Part shown: piece by piece, positions 43,754 through 52,209 of the stretch
Numbering within the stretch: position 1 is the stretch's first letter
Layout: the number at the start of each line of letters is the position of its first letter
Origin: Kibdelosporangium sp040675465
GTDB lineage: Bacteria > Actinomycetota > Actinomycetes > Mycobacteriales > Pseudonocardiaceae
Assembly (NCBI RefSeq): GCF_040675465.1
Contig: NZ_JBFAPA010000004.1
Span: forward strand, 124,001 to 188,000
Length of the DNA stretch: 64,000 nucleotides
Reading direction: 5' to 3'
Notes under the pieces: generated by a model
What the model was told of the DNA's origin: nothing
Database searches by the model: none
The model's input: only the letters and a program-made list of their open reading frames with translations
Translations under genes and position numbers: made by a program

Positions 43754-45003
43754 TCGACGCCGACTGGGTGGTCCTGGACATCGAAGGCACGACGGCCGCC
43801 ACCAGCCAGGTCCGCATCGTCCTCTACGACTACGCCCGGCCCCGCCTCGGCCCATGGGTCGACGCACACCCCGATGACCCACTGGTGGCGGAGATCCGTT
43901 CGGTGGCCGGGACCGACGACGCTGTGGCGGCCCTGCACGGCTGGATGGACGCCGACGAGAAAGTCCCCGTGCTCAAGGCGGTTCAGGGGTTGATCTGGCA
44001 ACGCGGTTACGCGGACGGGGAGCTGACGTTCGAGCTGTTCCCGGACGTGCTGCCGACCCTGCGGACATGGCGGGAGAACGGCCTGCGGCTCGCGATCTAC
44101 TCATCGGGGGCGGTCACCGGGCAGGTCGCGGCGTTCTCGCACACCACCGAGGGCGACCTCACCGGCTTGTTCGCCCGGCACTTCGACACGGTAAACGCCG
44201 GTCCCAAGCAGGAAACCGTGTCCTACAAATCGATCGCGGACGCGCTGGACGCCGAGCCGGGCCGGATCGTCTTCTTCTCCGACGTGCCAGCGGAACTGGA
44301 CGCGGCGGCCGCCGCGGGGTGGCAGACCGTCGGTGTCGCGCGCCCAGGCGAGCCGTACGTGAACGCCGACTTCGGTCCACATCGGACGGTAACCACCCTC
44401 GACTCGGTGCTGTACTCCGTTGAGGACGCCGGACGCCAGCTGGCCGCCGAGTCCGCCCGCTATGCGGCGATGGGGTGGATGCGTGGCACCTCGGGCAACC
44501 TTTCCGTGACGCTGCAACGGTTCCCGCTCCAGCTCGCGGTCACGGCGAGTGGCCTGGACAAGGGCGAGCTGACCGCCCAGGACGTGGTGGTCGTCGACGG
44601 GGCGGGGGAGGCGGTCGGCGGCGGCAAGGCGTCCGCGGAAGCGGGCCTGCACGCACGGATCGCCGCGGTCGCCGGTGCCGGTGCGGTGGTCCACGTGCAC
44701 GCGCTGGCCCCGGTGCTGGCCGCCGAGCGGTGGCCGGACGGGGTCCCGCTGAGCGACCTGGAGATGCTCAAGGGATTCGGTCGGGCCGCCCACGACGACG
44801 TGCTCACCGTTCCGGTGGTGCCGAACTCCCAGGACATGCGCGAGCTCGGCGACGCGTTCGAGCGCGGCTTCCGCGCCGACACCCCGGCGCTGATCGTGGC
44901 CCGGCATGGCATCTACGTGTGGGGCGACGACCTGCGGCAGGCCCGCCACCGCCTCGAATGCCTGGAATGGCTGCTCAGGTTCGCCCTGGAAAGGGGACGA
45001 TGA
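43750..45003 (+). CDS. MtnC-MtnB fusion: enolase-phosphatase plus methylthioribulose-1-P dehydratase
   Basis: The first half (about 1-220) is a HAD enolase-phosphatase with D10-x-E12-G-T-T and the SSGAV and FFSDVPAELD motifs. The second half (about 225-417) is a class II aldolase-like dehydratase with RGTSGNLSV, the metal ligands in V-H-V-H and a distal His in ARHGIYVWG. In the pathway the C-terminal half acts first (dehydration) and the N-terminal half next (enolisation and dephosphorylation to the acireductone). The start is GTG in the GTGA overlap. The linkage is short and in frame, so this is a genuine fusion and not two genes; such fusions occur in actinomycetes and plants. Confidence 0.93.
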   Translation: MIDADWVVLDIEGTTAATSQVRIVLYDYARPRLGPWVDAHPDDPLVAEIRSVAGTDDAVAALHGWMDADEKVPVLKAVQGLIWQRGYADGELTFELFPDVLPTLRTWRENGLRLAIYSSGAVTGQVAAFSHTTEGDLTGLFARHFDTVNAGPKQETVSYKSIADALDAEPGRIVFFSDVPAELDAAAAAGWQTVGVARPGEPYVNADFGPHRTVTTLDSVLYSVEDAGRQLAAESARYAAMGWMRGTSGNLSVTLQRFPLQLAVTASGLDKGELTAQDVVVVDGAGEAVGGGKASAEAGLHARIAAVAGAGAVVHVHALAPVLAAERWPDGVPLSDLEMLKGFGRAAHDDVLTVPVVPNSQDMRELGDAFERGFRADTPALIVARHGIYVWGDDLRQARHRLECLEWLLRFALERGR

Positions 45004-45575
45004 TGACGTTGCTGACGGTGTGGGCGGACGACGATCCGGCCACCGCGCTGGTGCGCACCCGCGACGGTGAGGAGGTCGCCGACGAGCTCAAGCAGATCGG
45101 CGTCCGGTTCGACCGCTGGCCGGTGCTCGACCTGCCCGCCCAGCCCACCTCCGACGAGGTGCTGGCCGCGTACGCGCCGCAGGTCAAGCACGTGATCGAC
45201 ACCGAGGGGTACATCCTGGTCGACGCGATGTCGATGAACCCCTCGGACGACCCGGAGTGGCTGGCCAAGGCCGCACAGGCCCGGCAGAAGTTCCTGGCCG
45301 AGCACACCCACGACGACGCTGAGGACCGGTTCTTCGCCCGTGGCGCCGGGGTGTTCTACCTGCACGCCGGCGGCAATGTGTACGCGGTGCTCTGCGAGGC
45401 CGGTGACCTGCTGAGCGTGCCCGCGGGCACCACGCACTGGTTCGACATGGGCTCGCGCCCCGACTTCGTGGCCATCCGGTTCTTCCACGAGGAGGATGGC
45501 TGGGTCGGCAGCTTCACCGGAAGCCCGGTCGCCGAGCGGTTCCCGGACTTCGACACCTTGGCAGGAAGGGACTAG
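45000..45575 (+). CDS. mtnD: Acireductone dioxygenase
   Basis: The 191-residue cupin has the metal ligands H102-T-H104 and E108 in EHTHDDAE and His146 in GTTHWFDMG, as expected for acireductone dioxygenase. The Fe form gives the 2-oxo acid of methionine plus formate; the Ni form gives a shorter acid plus CO. Two ATG codons stand in tandem at 45000 and 45003; the first overlaps the upstream stop. Being encoded with MtnA and MtnC/MtnB, it completes the oxidative end of the salvage route. Confidence 0.95.
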   Translation: MMTLLTVWADDDPATALVRTRDGEEVADELKQIGVRFDRWPVLDLPAQPTSDEVLAAYAPQVKHVIDTEGYILVDAMSMNPSDDPEWLAKAAQARQKFLAEHTHDDAEDRFFARGAGVFYLHAGGNVYAVLCEAGDLLSVPAGTTHWFDMGSRPDFVAIRFFHEEDGWVGSFTGSPVAERFPDFDTLAGRD

Positions 45576-45577
45576 TT

Positions 45578-47290
45578 GTGTCGCTCCGCAGTTCAGCGTG
45601 GTACGCCGGGCAGGACCGGAACTCCTACATCCACCGGGCGTGGATGCGCCGAGGCGCCCCCGATGACGCGTTCACCGGGCGGCCGCAGATCGCGATCGCC
45701 AACTCGGCCTCCGACCTGACCCCGTGCAACAGCCACCTGAACGAGGTCGCCGAGAGCGTCCGCCAGGGGATCTGGGCCGCGGGCGGGGTGCCGCTGAACC
45801 TGCCGGTGGTGTCGCTCGGCGAGACCAACATGCGGCCGACGGCCATGCTGTGGCGCAACATGGCGGCGATGGCCACCGAGGAGATGCTGCGCGCCAACCC
45901 GATCGACGGCGTGGTGCTGCTCGGCGGCTGTGACAAGACGATCCCGTCGCTGCTGATGGCCGCCGCCTCGGTGGACATCCCGGCGGTCGTGGTGCCCGGC
46001 GGCCCGATGCTGACCGGCACGTTCCGGGGCAAGCCGCTGGGCTGCGGCACCGACGTGTGGCGGCTGAGCGAGGAGGTCCGGGCCGGAACCCTGTCGGCCA
46101 AGGAGTTCCTGAGCTCCGAGTCGTCGATGATCCGCAGCCGCGGGCACTGCAACACCATGGGCACCGCGTCCACGATGGGCCTGGTCGCCGAGGCGCTCGG
46201 CACCACTTTGCCCGGCACCGCTGGCATCCCGGCCGCGGACAGCCGTTTGCTGGCTCGTGCGCACGAAACCGGACGGCTCGCGGTGGAGATGGTCACGTCG
46301 GACCGCCGGCCGAGTCAGGTGATGACCGAGGGCTCGTTCCGCAACGCGATCGTGGCGCTGGCCGCGATCGGCGGGTCCACCAACGCCGTCGTGCACCTGC
46401 TGGCGATCGCCGGCCGGTTGGGCGTTGCGTTGTCGCTGGAGGACTTCGACCGCATCGGCTCGGACGTGCCGCTGCTGGTCAACCTGCAACCGGCGGGCGA
46501 GTACCTGATGGAGGACCTGCACCGGGCCGGTGGCCTGGCCGCGGTGCTGCGGCAGGTCACCGACCTGCTCGACAAGGACGCGATCACCGTGACCGGTCGT
46601 CCGCTCGTGGAAACGTTGGGCGAGGCGGAGATCTGGGACGCCGATGTCATCCGCACCCGCGAGGCCCCGCTGCTCCCGCACGCCGGAATCGCCGTCCTGC
46701 GCGGAAACCTGGCTCCCAACGGCGCGATCATCAAACCTGCCGCGGCCTCCCAGCACCTGCTGACCCACCGCGGCCGCGCCCTGGTGTTCGACTCGGCCGA
46801 GGAAGTACACGCCCGGATCGACGACCCGGACCTCGACGTCGACGCCGACACCGTGCTCGTGCTCCGCGGCTGCGGGCCCCGCGGCTACCCGGGGATGCCC
46901 GAGGTCGCGAACCTCCCGCTGCCGTCGAAGCTGCTGCGTGCCGGTGTCCGCGACATGGTCCGGGTCTGCGACGGCCGGATGAGCGGCACCGCCTACGGGA
47001 CCGTGGTCCTGCACGTCGCCCCCGAGGCGGCGACCGGCGGCCCGCTGGCGAAGGTCCGCACCGGCGACTGGATCACCCTGGATGTGCCCAACCGCCGTCT
47101 CACCGTCGACATCCCGGACTCAGAGCTGGCCGCACGTGAGCCGTCCGAGGGTCTGATGGCCGCGCTCGCGCAACCCCGCCGCGGCTGGGAGCAGCTCTAC
47201 GTCAACACCGTCACGGGCGCGGACACCGGCGCCGACCTGGACTTCCTGACCGGCGCCAGCGGTCACGACGTCGCCCGGGAATCCCATTAG
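45578..47290 (+). CDS. IlvD/Edd-family dihydroxyacid (sugar-acid) dehydratase
   Basis: The 570-residue protein has three conserved cysteines in contexts typical of Fe-S dehydratases: LTPCNSHL, GGCDKTIPS and GHCNTMGTAS; G-R-M-S-G-T-A-Y-G lies near the C-terminus. Family members dehydrate dihydroxy acids or aldonates such as dihydroxyisovalerate or arabinonate. The GTG start stands 2 bp after the mtnD stop, so it is in the same operon. It is not part of standard methionine salvage. An IlvD-like enzyme (SalH) acts on a ribose-derived acid in salinosporamide extender synthesis, which is a suggestive parallel. Its tail overlaps the convergent SGNH gene by 4 bp. Confidence 0.92.
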   Translation: MSLRSSAWYAGQDRNSYIHRAWMRRGAPDDAFTGRPQIAIANSASDLTPCNSHLNEVAESVRQGIWAAGGVPLNLPVVSLGETNMRPTAMLWRNMAAMATEEMLRANPIDGVVLLGGCDKTIPSLLMAAASVDIPAVVVPGGPMLTGTFRGKPLGCGTDVWRLSEEVRAGTLSAKEFLSSESSMIRSRGHCNTMGTASTMGLVAEALGTTLPGTAGIPAADSRLLARAHETGRLAVEMVTSDRRPSQVMTEGSFRNAIVALAAIGGSTNAVVHLLAIAGRLGVALSLEDFDRIGSDVPLLVNLQPAGEYLMEDLHRAGGLAAVLRQVTDLLDKDAITVTGRPLVETLGEAEIWDADVIRTREAPLLPHAGIAVLRGNLAPNGAIIKPAAASQHLLTHRGRALVFDSAEEVHARIDDPDLDVDADTVLVLRGCGPRGYPGMPEVANLPLPSKLLRAGVRDMVRVCDGRMSGTAYGTVVLHVAPEAATGGPLAKVRTGDWITLDVPNRRLTVDIPDSELAAREPSEGLMAALAQPRRGWEQLYVNTVTGADTGADLDFLTGASGHDVARESH

Positions 47291-48006
47291 GACGCCGCGA
47301 TGGCGTCGCAGATGAGCTCGTTGCGGGCGTCCTGGCCCTTCTCGGGGTAGGACGTGTGCACGCCGTCGCGCAGGTACATCGTCAGGCGGGACGGCTTCGC
47401 GGCGAGGAACTCGGCCCAGTGGATGATGCGCAGGTTCGCGTGCCGGGCCTGCGCGTCGGCCAGCTGAAGGTTGACCCAGGCACTGTTGCGCTGGTCGGCC
47501 AGCCGCACGGCGTCGGTCACGCTGGTCCGCGCGACCTGGACGTTCACCCAGTAGACCGTCCTGGTCGACCCGGCGATGCTCATCACCCGGTCGATCTGGG
47601 CGGCCATCACCGGGGGAGCGAAGATGTCGTTCGACCCGGTCGCCATCAGGATCCGCTTGGGCATGCCGTAGGTCGTCGCCCAGTCCTGCAGCGCGTCCAC
47701 CGCGGGCGCGGTCGGGCGGCCGGACCAGTTGTGCACGGCGAGCAGGTCGCCCGTGCGGGCCTTGAGGCGCACAGCGAGGGCGTAGCCGTCCTGCACGGAG
47801 ATGCTGTCGCCGAACATGTACAGCCCGTCGGTGTCCCGCACCTGCCTGATGGTGGACGGTTCGGAAATGCGCCGCTGCCCGGTGTCCCACGGCCCCAGCT
47901 CGCCGGAGCCGTAGTCGTCGGCGGCCAGCGCCTCCTCCGCGGCGACGAGGGTGGAGCCTAAGGCCAGCGCGCCCGCGGTGAGCAGGCGTCGGCGTGTCGT
48001 ACCCAT
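47287..48006 (-). CDS. Secreted SGNH/GDSL-type hydrolase
   Basis: The 239-residue protein has an N-terminal twin-arginine signal (T-T-R-R-R-L-L-T then a hydrophobic run and an AEEALA-type end), so the ATG at 48006 is preferred to one 28 codons upstream. The SGNH blocks are FGDSIS (Ser68), a Gly (NWSG), TGSND and DGVHTS near the end. This indicates an exported esterase or lipase-like enzyme; the substrate is unknown. It converges on the IlvD gene with a 4-bp overlap and marks the probable right edge of the biosynthetic cluster. Confidence 0.88.
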   Translation of the reverse strand: MGTTRRRLLTAGALALGSTLVAAEEALAADDYGSGELGPWDTGQRRISEPSTIRQVRDTDGLYMFGDSISVQDGYALAVRLKARTGDLLAVHNWSGRPTAPAVDALQDWATTYGMPKRILMATGSNDIFAPPVMAAQIDRVMSIAGSTRTVYWVNVQVARTSVTDAVRLADQRNSAWVNLQLADAQARHANLRIIHWAEFLAAKPSRLTMYLRDGVHTSYPEKGQDARNELICDAIAAS

Positions 48007-48185
48007 GCACGTTCCCCAGTCCTCGAGTGGTTGCCGCCGGTCATCGTAGGTGTTGACACCCATCGCGGTGGCCGAAATGATCCACTCCACAACCGAACAA
48101 CCGAAATCGGCGCCGTGGTGGCAGGTGGGTGCGCTGGTGTGTTCGCGCTGGCCGCGAACATGACCAACCCACCCACGGAGGTTAT

Positions 48186-49631
48186 GTGTCCCACCACATC
48201 GACGTTGTCGTCGTCGGCGCGGGAATGGCCGGTCTGGCCTGCGCGTACCGGTTGGCTCAACGCGGAATCAACGTTGTCGTCCTGGAAGCCTGTCCGCACA
48301 TCGGCGGCCGCACCGCCGGTGTCTCGGTGGACGGTCTCACCATCGACCTCGGCGGCCAGTTCATCGGCCCCGGCCAGGACCGGGTGTACGCGCTGGCCGC
48401 GGAACTCGGCGTGTCGACGTTCCCGACCTACACGGCGGGCGCGAACCTGCTCGAGACGTCGGCCGGGCGGCTTCGGCGATTCCACGGTATGGTCCCGAAA
48501 CTCGGCCCCTTGACGCTGCTGGACGTTGCACAGGCCCAGTCTCGCCTGTCCCGGCTCGCCCGCGGCGTCGACACCTCAGCGCCCTGGCGGAGTCCGTCCA
48601 CCCTCGACAGTCAGACCCTGCAGTCGTGGATCGACCGCACGGCAAGGACTCGCGGCGGACGTCAGTTCCTCGCCCTGGCCTGCCAGGCCATCTGGGCCTG
48701 CTCGCCCAGTGAACTGTCCTTGCTGCATGCACTTTTCTATGTCGCGTCGGCGGGCAGCCTGCCCGCCTTGACCGACTTCGAAGGCGGCGCCCAGCAGGAC
48801 CGGTTGACCGGCGGCGCATCAGGCCTCGCCGCCAAGCTCGCTTCACGCCTTGACATCCACCTCAACGCACCCGTCCGTCGGATCTCCCAAGACGCCAACG
48901 GTGTCACGGTGTCCACAGAGGATGGATCCATCTGGCGGGCCGGTCACGTGGTCGTCGCTCTGCCGCCACCCCAAGCAGCCCGGATCGCCTACCACCCACC
49001 ACTTCCCGCCACCCGCGACAGCCTCACACAACGACTCCCCATGGGCAGTGTCATCAAGTGCGTCGCCATCTACCCGGAACCGTTCTGGCGCAAGGAGGGC
49101 CTCAGCGGCGCCGCCCTGAGCCTCCGCGGCCCCATCACCCTCACCGTCGACAGCAGCCCCCAGGACGACGACCGCGGCGTCCTGCTCGCCTTCGCCGCCG
49201 CTAGTACCACCGCTGCCACCACCGCGACCGCCACTGCCACGGGCGCCACCACCGCCGCCACAGCCACCCCCACGACCGCCACCGGCGCCCCCACGACCGG
49301 CGCCAGCACCGGCGCCGCGACTACCGCCCGAACACCCAACTCACCTCTCCTCACCTCCCTCATCCATCTCTTCGGCCCTCAAGCCGCCACCCCCACCCAC
49401 TTCCTCGAACACAACTGGAACGACCAGCCCTTCGCCCGCGGGGCCTACGCCGCCCTCTTCCCACCCGGCGCCTGGACCCGCCTCGGCCCAGCCCTCCGCC
49501 CACCCATCGGCCGGATCCACTGGGCCGGCACCGAAACCTCACCACGCTGGTACGGCTACATCGAAGGCGCGATCCGCTCGGGCGAAGCCGCCGCCGACGC
49601 GGTCAGGCCGATCTCGTCGTCTCACATGTGA
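48186..49631 (+). CDS. FAD-dependent amine oxidase with low-complexity insertion
   Basis: The protein starts with GTG after CACGGAGG. It has the dinucleotide motif V-V-G-A-G-M-A-G-L near residue 10, IGGRT, GGQFIGPGQ and, at the C-terminus, I-H-W-A-G-T-E-T and Y-I-E-G-A-I-R-S-G-E, all typical of flavin monoamine oxidases. Residues about 337-385 are almost entirely Ala, Thr, Gly and Pro and interrupt the family alignment just before the C-terminal FAD/substrate region. At 481 residues it is longer than the usual 440-450. It oxidises an amine, but which one is unknown, and it is separated from the cluster by the SGNH gene, so a role in the pathway is not evident. Confidence 0.9.
   Translation: MSHHIDVVVVGAGMAGLACAYRLAQRGINVVVLEACPHIGGRTAGVSVDGLTIDLGGQFIGPGQDRVYALAAELGVSTFPTYTAGANLLETSAGRLRRFHGMVPKLGPLTLLDVAQAQSRLSRLARGVDTSAPWRSPSTLDSQTLQSWIDRTARTRGGRQFLALACQAIWACSPSELSLLHALFYVASAGSLPALTDFEGGAQQDRLTGGASGLAAKLASRLDIHLNAPVRRISQDANGVTVSTEDGSIWRAGHVVVALPPPQAARIAYHPPLPATRDSLTQRLPMGSVIKCVAIYPEPFWRKEGLSGAALSLRGPITLTVDSSPQDDDRGVLLAFAAASTTAATTATATATGATTAATATPTTATGAPTTGASTGAATTARTPNSPLLTSLIHLFGPQAATPTHFLEHNWNDQPFARGAYAALFPPGAWTRLGPALRPPIGRIHWAGTETSPRWYGYIEGAIRSGEAAADAVRPISSSHM
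49198..49332 (+). repeat. Degenerate ACC/GCC-type codon repeat inside the amine oxidase gene
   Basis: About 135 bp made mostly of irregular ACC, GCC, ACG and GGC triplets encode an Ala/Thr-rich stretch in frame. The length is a multiple of three within the resolution I have, and the gene stays open. It looks like expansion of a low-complexity tract in a surface loop. Confidence 0.75.
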
Positions 49632-49765
49632 CACTCAATTCAGGACTACGAACACGGTAAATACCTCAGTGACGAAAATGCGACCGAATGCACGGAGCGG
49701 CAACCGGCCCAAAGCGTGAAGGTGAGTGGGGGCTGGTGGGAATACTTACCAGGTGGTAGAAATCG

Positions 49766-49779
49766 TGGGAGCGCTTCCA
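49766..49779. promoter_or_regulatory. LacI-family operator (CebR-like)
   Basis: TGGGAGCGCTTCCA differs at one base from the palindrome TGGGAGCGCTCCCA, the operator bound by CebR-type LacI regulators of sugar use in actinomycetes. It lies 19 bp before the ATG of the sugar isomerase gene, within the 166-bp non-coding interval 49632-49797, which is well placed for repression. No LacI-family gene is present in the window. Confidence 0.7.
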
Positions 49780-49797
49780 CACACTCGGGGAGTTGGG

Positions 49798-50526
49798 ATG
49801 AGCAGGGTTTCGGTGCAGTTGTACTCGGTTCGGGACCTGTTCTCGGAGCAGCCGGGGAACACCTTGCGGCGGCTTGCGGAGATCGGGTTCACGCAGGTGG
49901 AGCCGTATGGCGTCGTGCAGAACGCGGAGGTCCTGAAGGGGCTGGGGCAGTACGGGCTGACCGCTCCGACGGCACACGCGCGGCTGATCGGCGAGGACCA
50001 GCACGAGGTGTTCGCCATCGCCAAGGAGTGCGGCATCGGGGTGGTGATCGACCCGTTCGTCGGCCCGGACCAGTGGCGCGACGAGAAGGACATCGCCGCG
50101 ACGGCCGAGGCGATCAATGGCGCCGCGAAGGTTGCGGCGGAGTACGGCGTGACAGTGGGCTACCACAACCACTGGTGGGAGATGGAGAAGATCAACGGCC
50201 GCACGGCGTTCGAGGTCTTCGCGGACCAGCTCGACCCGGAGGTCGTGCTGGAGGTCGACACCTACTGGGCGACCGCGGGTGGCGAGGACGCGGCGGCGCT
50301 GCTCGGCCGGCTCGGCGACCGGGTCAGGGCGATCCACGTGAAGGACGGCGGCCTGGCCACCGACGCGACCGGGCAGGTCCCGGCGGGCCAGGGCAGCGTG
50401 CCCATCGAAAACGTCCTGAACGCGGCCGGAGACGCCCTTTGGGTGGTGGAGTTCGACCAGTTCGACGGGGACATCTTCGACGGCATCAAGCAGAGCTACG
50501 AGTTCCTCGGCGAGGTGCGGCGATGA
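49798..50526 (+). CDS. Sugar phosphate isomerase/epimerase (xylose isomerase-like TIM barrel)
   Basis: The 242-residue protein begins VSVQLYSVRD and carries YHNHWWEM (about 120), EVDTYWAT (about 155) and IHVKDG (about 180), the metal-site signature of the AP endonuclease 2 / sugar isomerase fold. An open frame extends 24 codons upstream across the operator, but MSRVSVQLYSV is the family-like start. It is coupled by ATGA to a Gfo/Idh/MocA dehydrogenase; such pairs act in sugar or inositol catabolism, usually by oxidation at C3 followed by isomerisation. Substrate unknown. Confidence 0.92.
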   Translation: MSRVSVQLYSVRDLFSEQPGNTLRRLAEIGFTQVEPYGVVQNAEVLKGLGQYGLTAPTAHARLIGEDQHEVFAIAKECGIGVVIDPFVGPDQWRDEKDIAATAEAINGAAKVAAEYGVTVGYHNHWWEMEKINGRTAFEVFADQLDPEVVLEVDTYWATAGGEDAAALLGRLGDRVRAIHVKDGGLATDATGQVPAGQGSVPIENVLNAAGDALWVVEFDQFDGDIFDGIKQSYEFLGEVRR

Positions 50527-51608
50527 GCCCGGTGGGGGTCGGCCTGATCGGCGCGGGCACGATCAGCGACACCTACCTGGAGAACCTGACCAGCTTCCCG
50601 GACGTCCAGGTCCGGTTCGTCGCCGACCTGGACACCGGCCGGGCCGCGGCCCAGGCGGCCAAGTTCAACGTGCCGAGGTCCGGCACCGGCGCGGAACTGC
50701 TGGCCGACGAGGACCTGGAGCTGGTGGTCAACCTGACCATCCCGGCCGCGCACGTCGAGGTCGGCCTGGCGGCCTTGGAGGCGGGCAAACACGTCTGGTC
50801 GGAGAAGCCGCTGGCCCTCGACCGGCAGAACGCGCGCAAGCTCCTCGACCAGGCCATGCAGAAGGGCCTGCGGGTGGCGTGCGCGCCGGACACGATCCTG
50901 GGCGCGGGCTTCCAGTCGGCCAGGCGGGCGTTGCCGCGGATCGGCCAACCGCAGAGTGGTCTCGCGCTGTTCCAGACGCCGGGCCCGGAGAGCTGGCATC
51001 CGTCGCCGGAGTTCCTGTTCCAGGCCGGCGGCGGGCCGCTGCTGGACATGGGCCCGTACTACCTGACCGCACTCGTGCAGCTGTTCGGGCCGATCCGCAA
51101 GGTGACCGGCGCGGGTGGCCAGTCCAGGAAGACCCGGGTGATCGGCAGCGGTCCCAGGGCGGGCACCGAGTTCGCGGTGACCGTCCCGACGACCGTCACG
51201 GCGCTGATCGAGTTCGAGAGCGGCGGGTCGGCGCAGCTCGTGCTGAGCTTCGACTCGGCGCTGCGGCGGGTCGGCGTTCTGGAAGTCACCGGCACAGCAG
51301 GCACACTGGTGGTGCCGGACCCGAACCGGTTCGACGGCGCCAGTGTCCTGCACGTCAGCGATGACCAGGAGGAACTGTCCCCGCAAGGGCACCAGGCCTC
51401 GCGTGGCACCGGGGCGCTGGAGCTGGCCAGGGCGATCAGGAACAACGAACCGGAGCGGGCGTCCGGTGAGCTGGCCTACCACGTGCTCGACGCGATGCTG
51501 GCGATCGACGAGTCGATCATCCGCGGCCGGTCGGTGGACGTGGAGAGCCGGGTCGAGGTCCCGCCGCCGCTGCCCGCCGACTGGGACCCGTACACCAGCA
51601 CGTTATAG
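50523..51608 (+). CDS. Gfo/Idh/MocA-family oxidoreductase
   Basis: The 361-residue protein has the Rossmann motif VGLIGAGTIS, the E-K-P-L-A catalytic lysine segment (about 95-100) and GGGPLLDMGPYY (about 175-187), all standard for the family. It oxidises a sugar or polyol with NAD(P). It is co-transcribed with the isomerase and probably regulated by the same LacI-type operator. Its tail overlaps the convergent TetR gene by 6 bp. Confidence 0.93.
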   Translation: MSPVGVGLIGAGTISDTYLENLTSFPDVQVRFVADLDTGRAAAQAAKFNVPRSGTGAELLADEDLELVVNLTIPAAHVEVGLAALEAGKHVWSEKPLALDRQNARKLLDQAMQKGLRVACAPDTILGAGFQSARRALPRIGQPQSGLALFQTPGPESWHPSPEFLFQAGGGPLLDMGPYYLTALVQLFGPIRKVTGAGGQSRKTRVIGSGPRAGTEFAVTVPTTVTALIEFESGGSAQLVLSFDSALRRVGVLEVTGTAGTLVVPDPNRFDGASVLHVSDDQEELSPQGHQASRGTGALELARAIRNNEPERASGELAYHVLDAMLAIDESIIRGRSVDVESRVEVPPPLPADWDPYTSTL

Positions 51609-52187
51609 CTGAACAGTGAGCAGGTTCTGCAGGTAGAACCGGAGCGAACCGACGAGGTCGACGTCCGAGGGAGTGGTCAGCCATTGCACCTGAAGGCCGT
51701 CCATCAGGGCGATGAACGTCAGCGTCGCCAGCTCCGGGTCGACGCCCGGGCGCAGTGTGCCGTCGGCCGCGAGCATGCGGAACGACTCCAGCGCGCTGTC
51801 CCGGGCGATCTCGTAGTGGCGGACGAAGTAGTCGTGCGCGGGGTGGTCCTCGGCGACGGCTTCGGCGGCCAGCCGGGCGTAGAGGTCGACGATGCCCGGG
51901 TGGGCGACGTTGTGCTCGGCCAGGGCCAGGAAGTGGCGGAGCACCTCCAGCCCGGGCGGGACGTCGAACCGCTGCGAGTCCTCGGCGTCGCGCCGTTCGA
52001 GCACGGCCGCGAGCAGCGCCTCTTTGGTGGGGAAGTAGTAGATCAGCCCGGCGTGGGTGATTCCGGCGCGCTTGGCGATCTCCCGCAGCGAGGAACCGTG
52101 GTAGCCCACCTCGCCGTACACGGCGACCGCCGCGGTGATGATGTCCTCGCGGCGAAGCCGGCCCTTGAGATAGCCACCGGTCGTCAC
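51603..52187 (-). CDS. TetR-family regulator
   Basis: The 194-residue protein has an N-terminal helix-turn-helix (about 12-55: I-I-T-A-A-V-A-V-Y-G-E-V-G-Y, LREIAKRAGIT, L-I-Y-Y-F-P-T-K-E-A-L) and an alpha-helical ligand-binding half. The frame is open further upstream, but GTG at 52187 gives the expected N-terminus and leaves 22 bp to the divergent MFS gene. It probably represses that transporter and itself, responding to a compound the pump exports. Confidence 0.9.
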   Translation of the reverse strand: MTTGGYLKGRLRREDIITAAVAVYGEVGYHGSSLREIAKRAGITHAGLIYYFPTKEALLAAVLERRDAEDSQRFDVPPGLEVLRHFLALAEHNVAHPGIVDLYARLAAEAVAEDHPAHDYFVRHYEIARDSALESFRMLAADGTLRPGVDPELATLTFIALMDGLQVQWLTTPSDVDLVGSLRFYLQNLLTVQL

Positions 52188-52209
52188 CAGACCATGATGC
52201 AGGAGACCA
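52188..52209. promoter_or_regulatory. Divergent start region, TetR / MFS
   Basis: Only 22 bp separate the GTG of the TetR gene and the ATG of the MFS gene. Promoters and the repressor site must overlap the coding ends. CCATGATGCAGGAG supplies the GGAG site for the MFS start. If the TetR start is further upstream, this region is coding. Confidence 0.4.
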
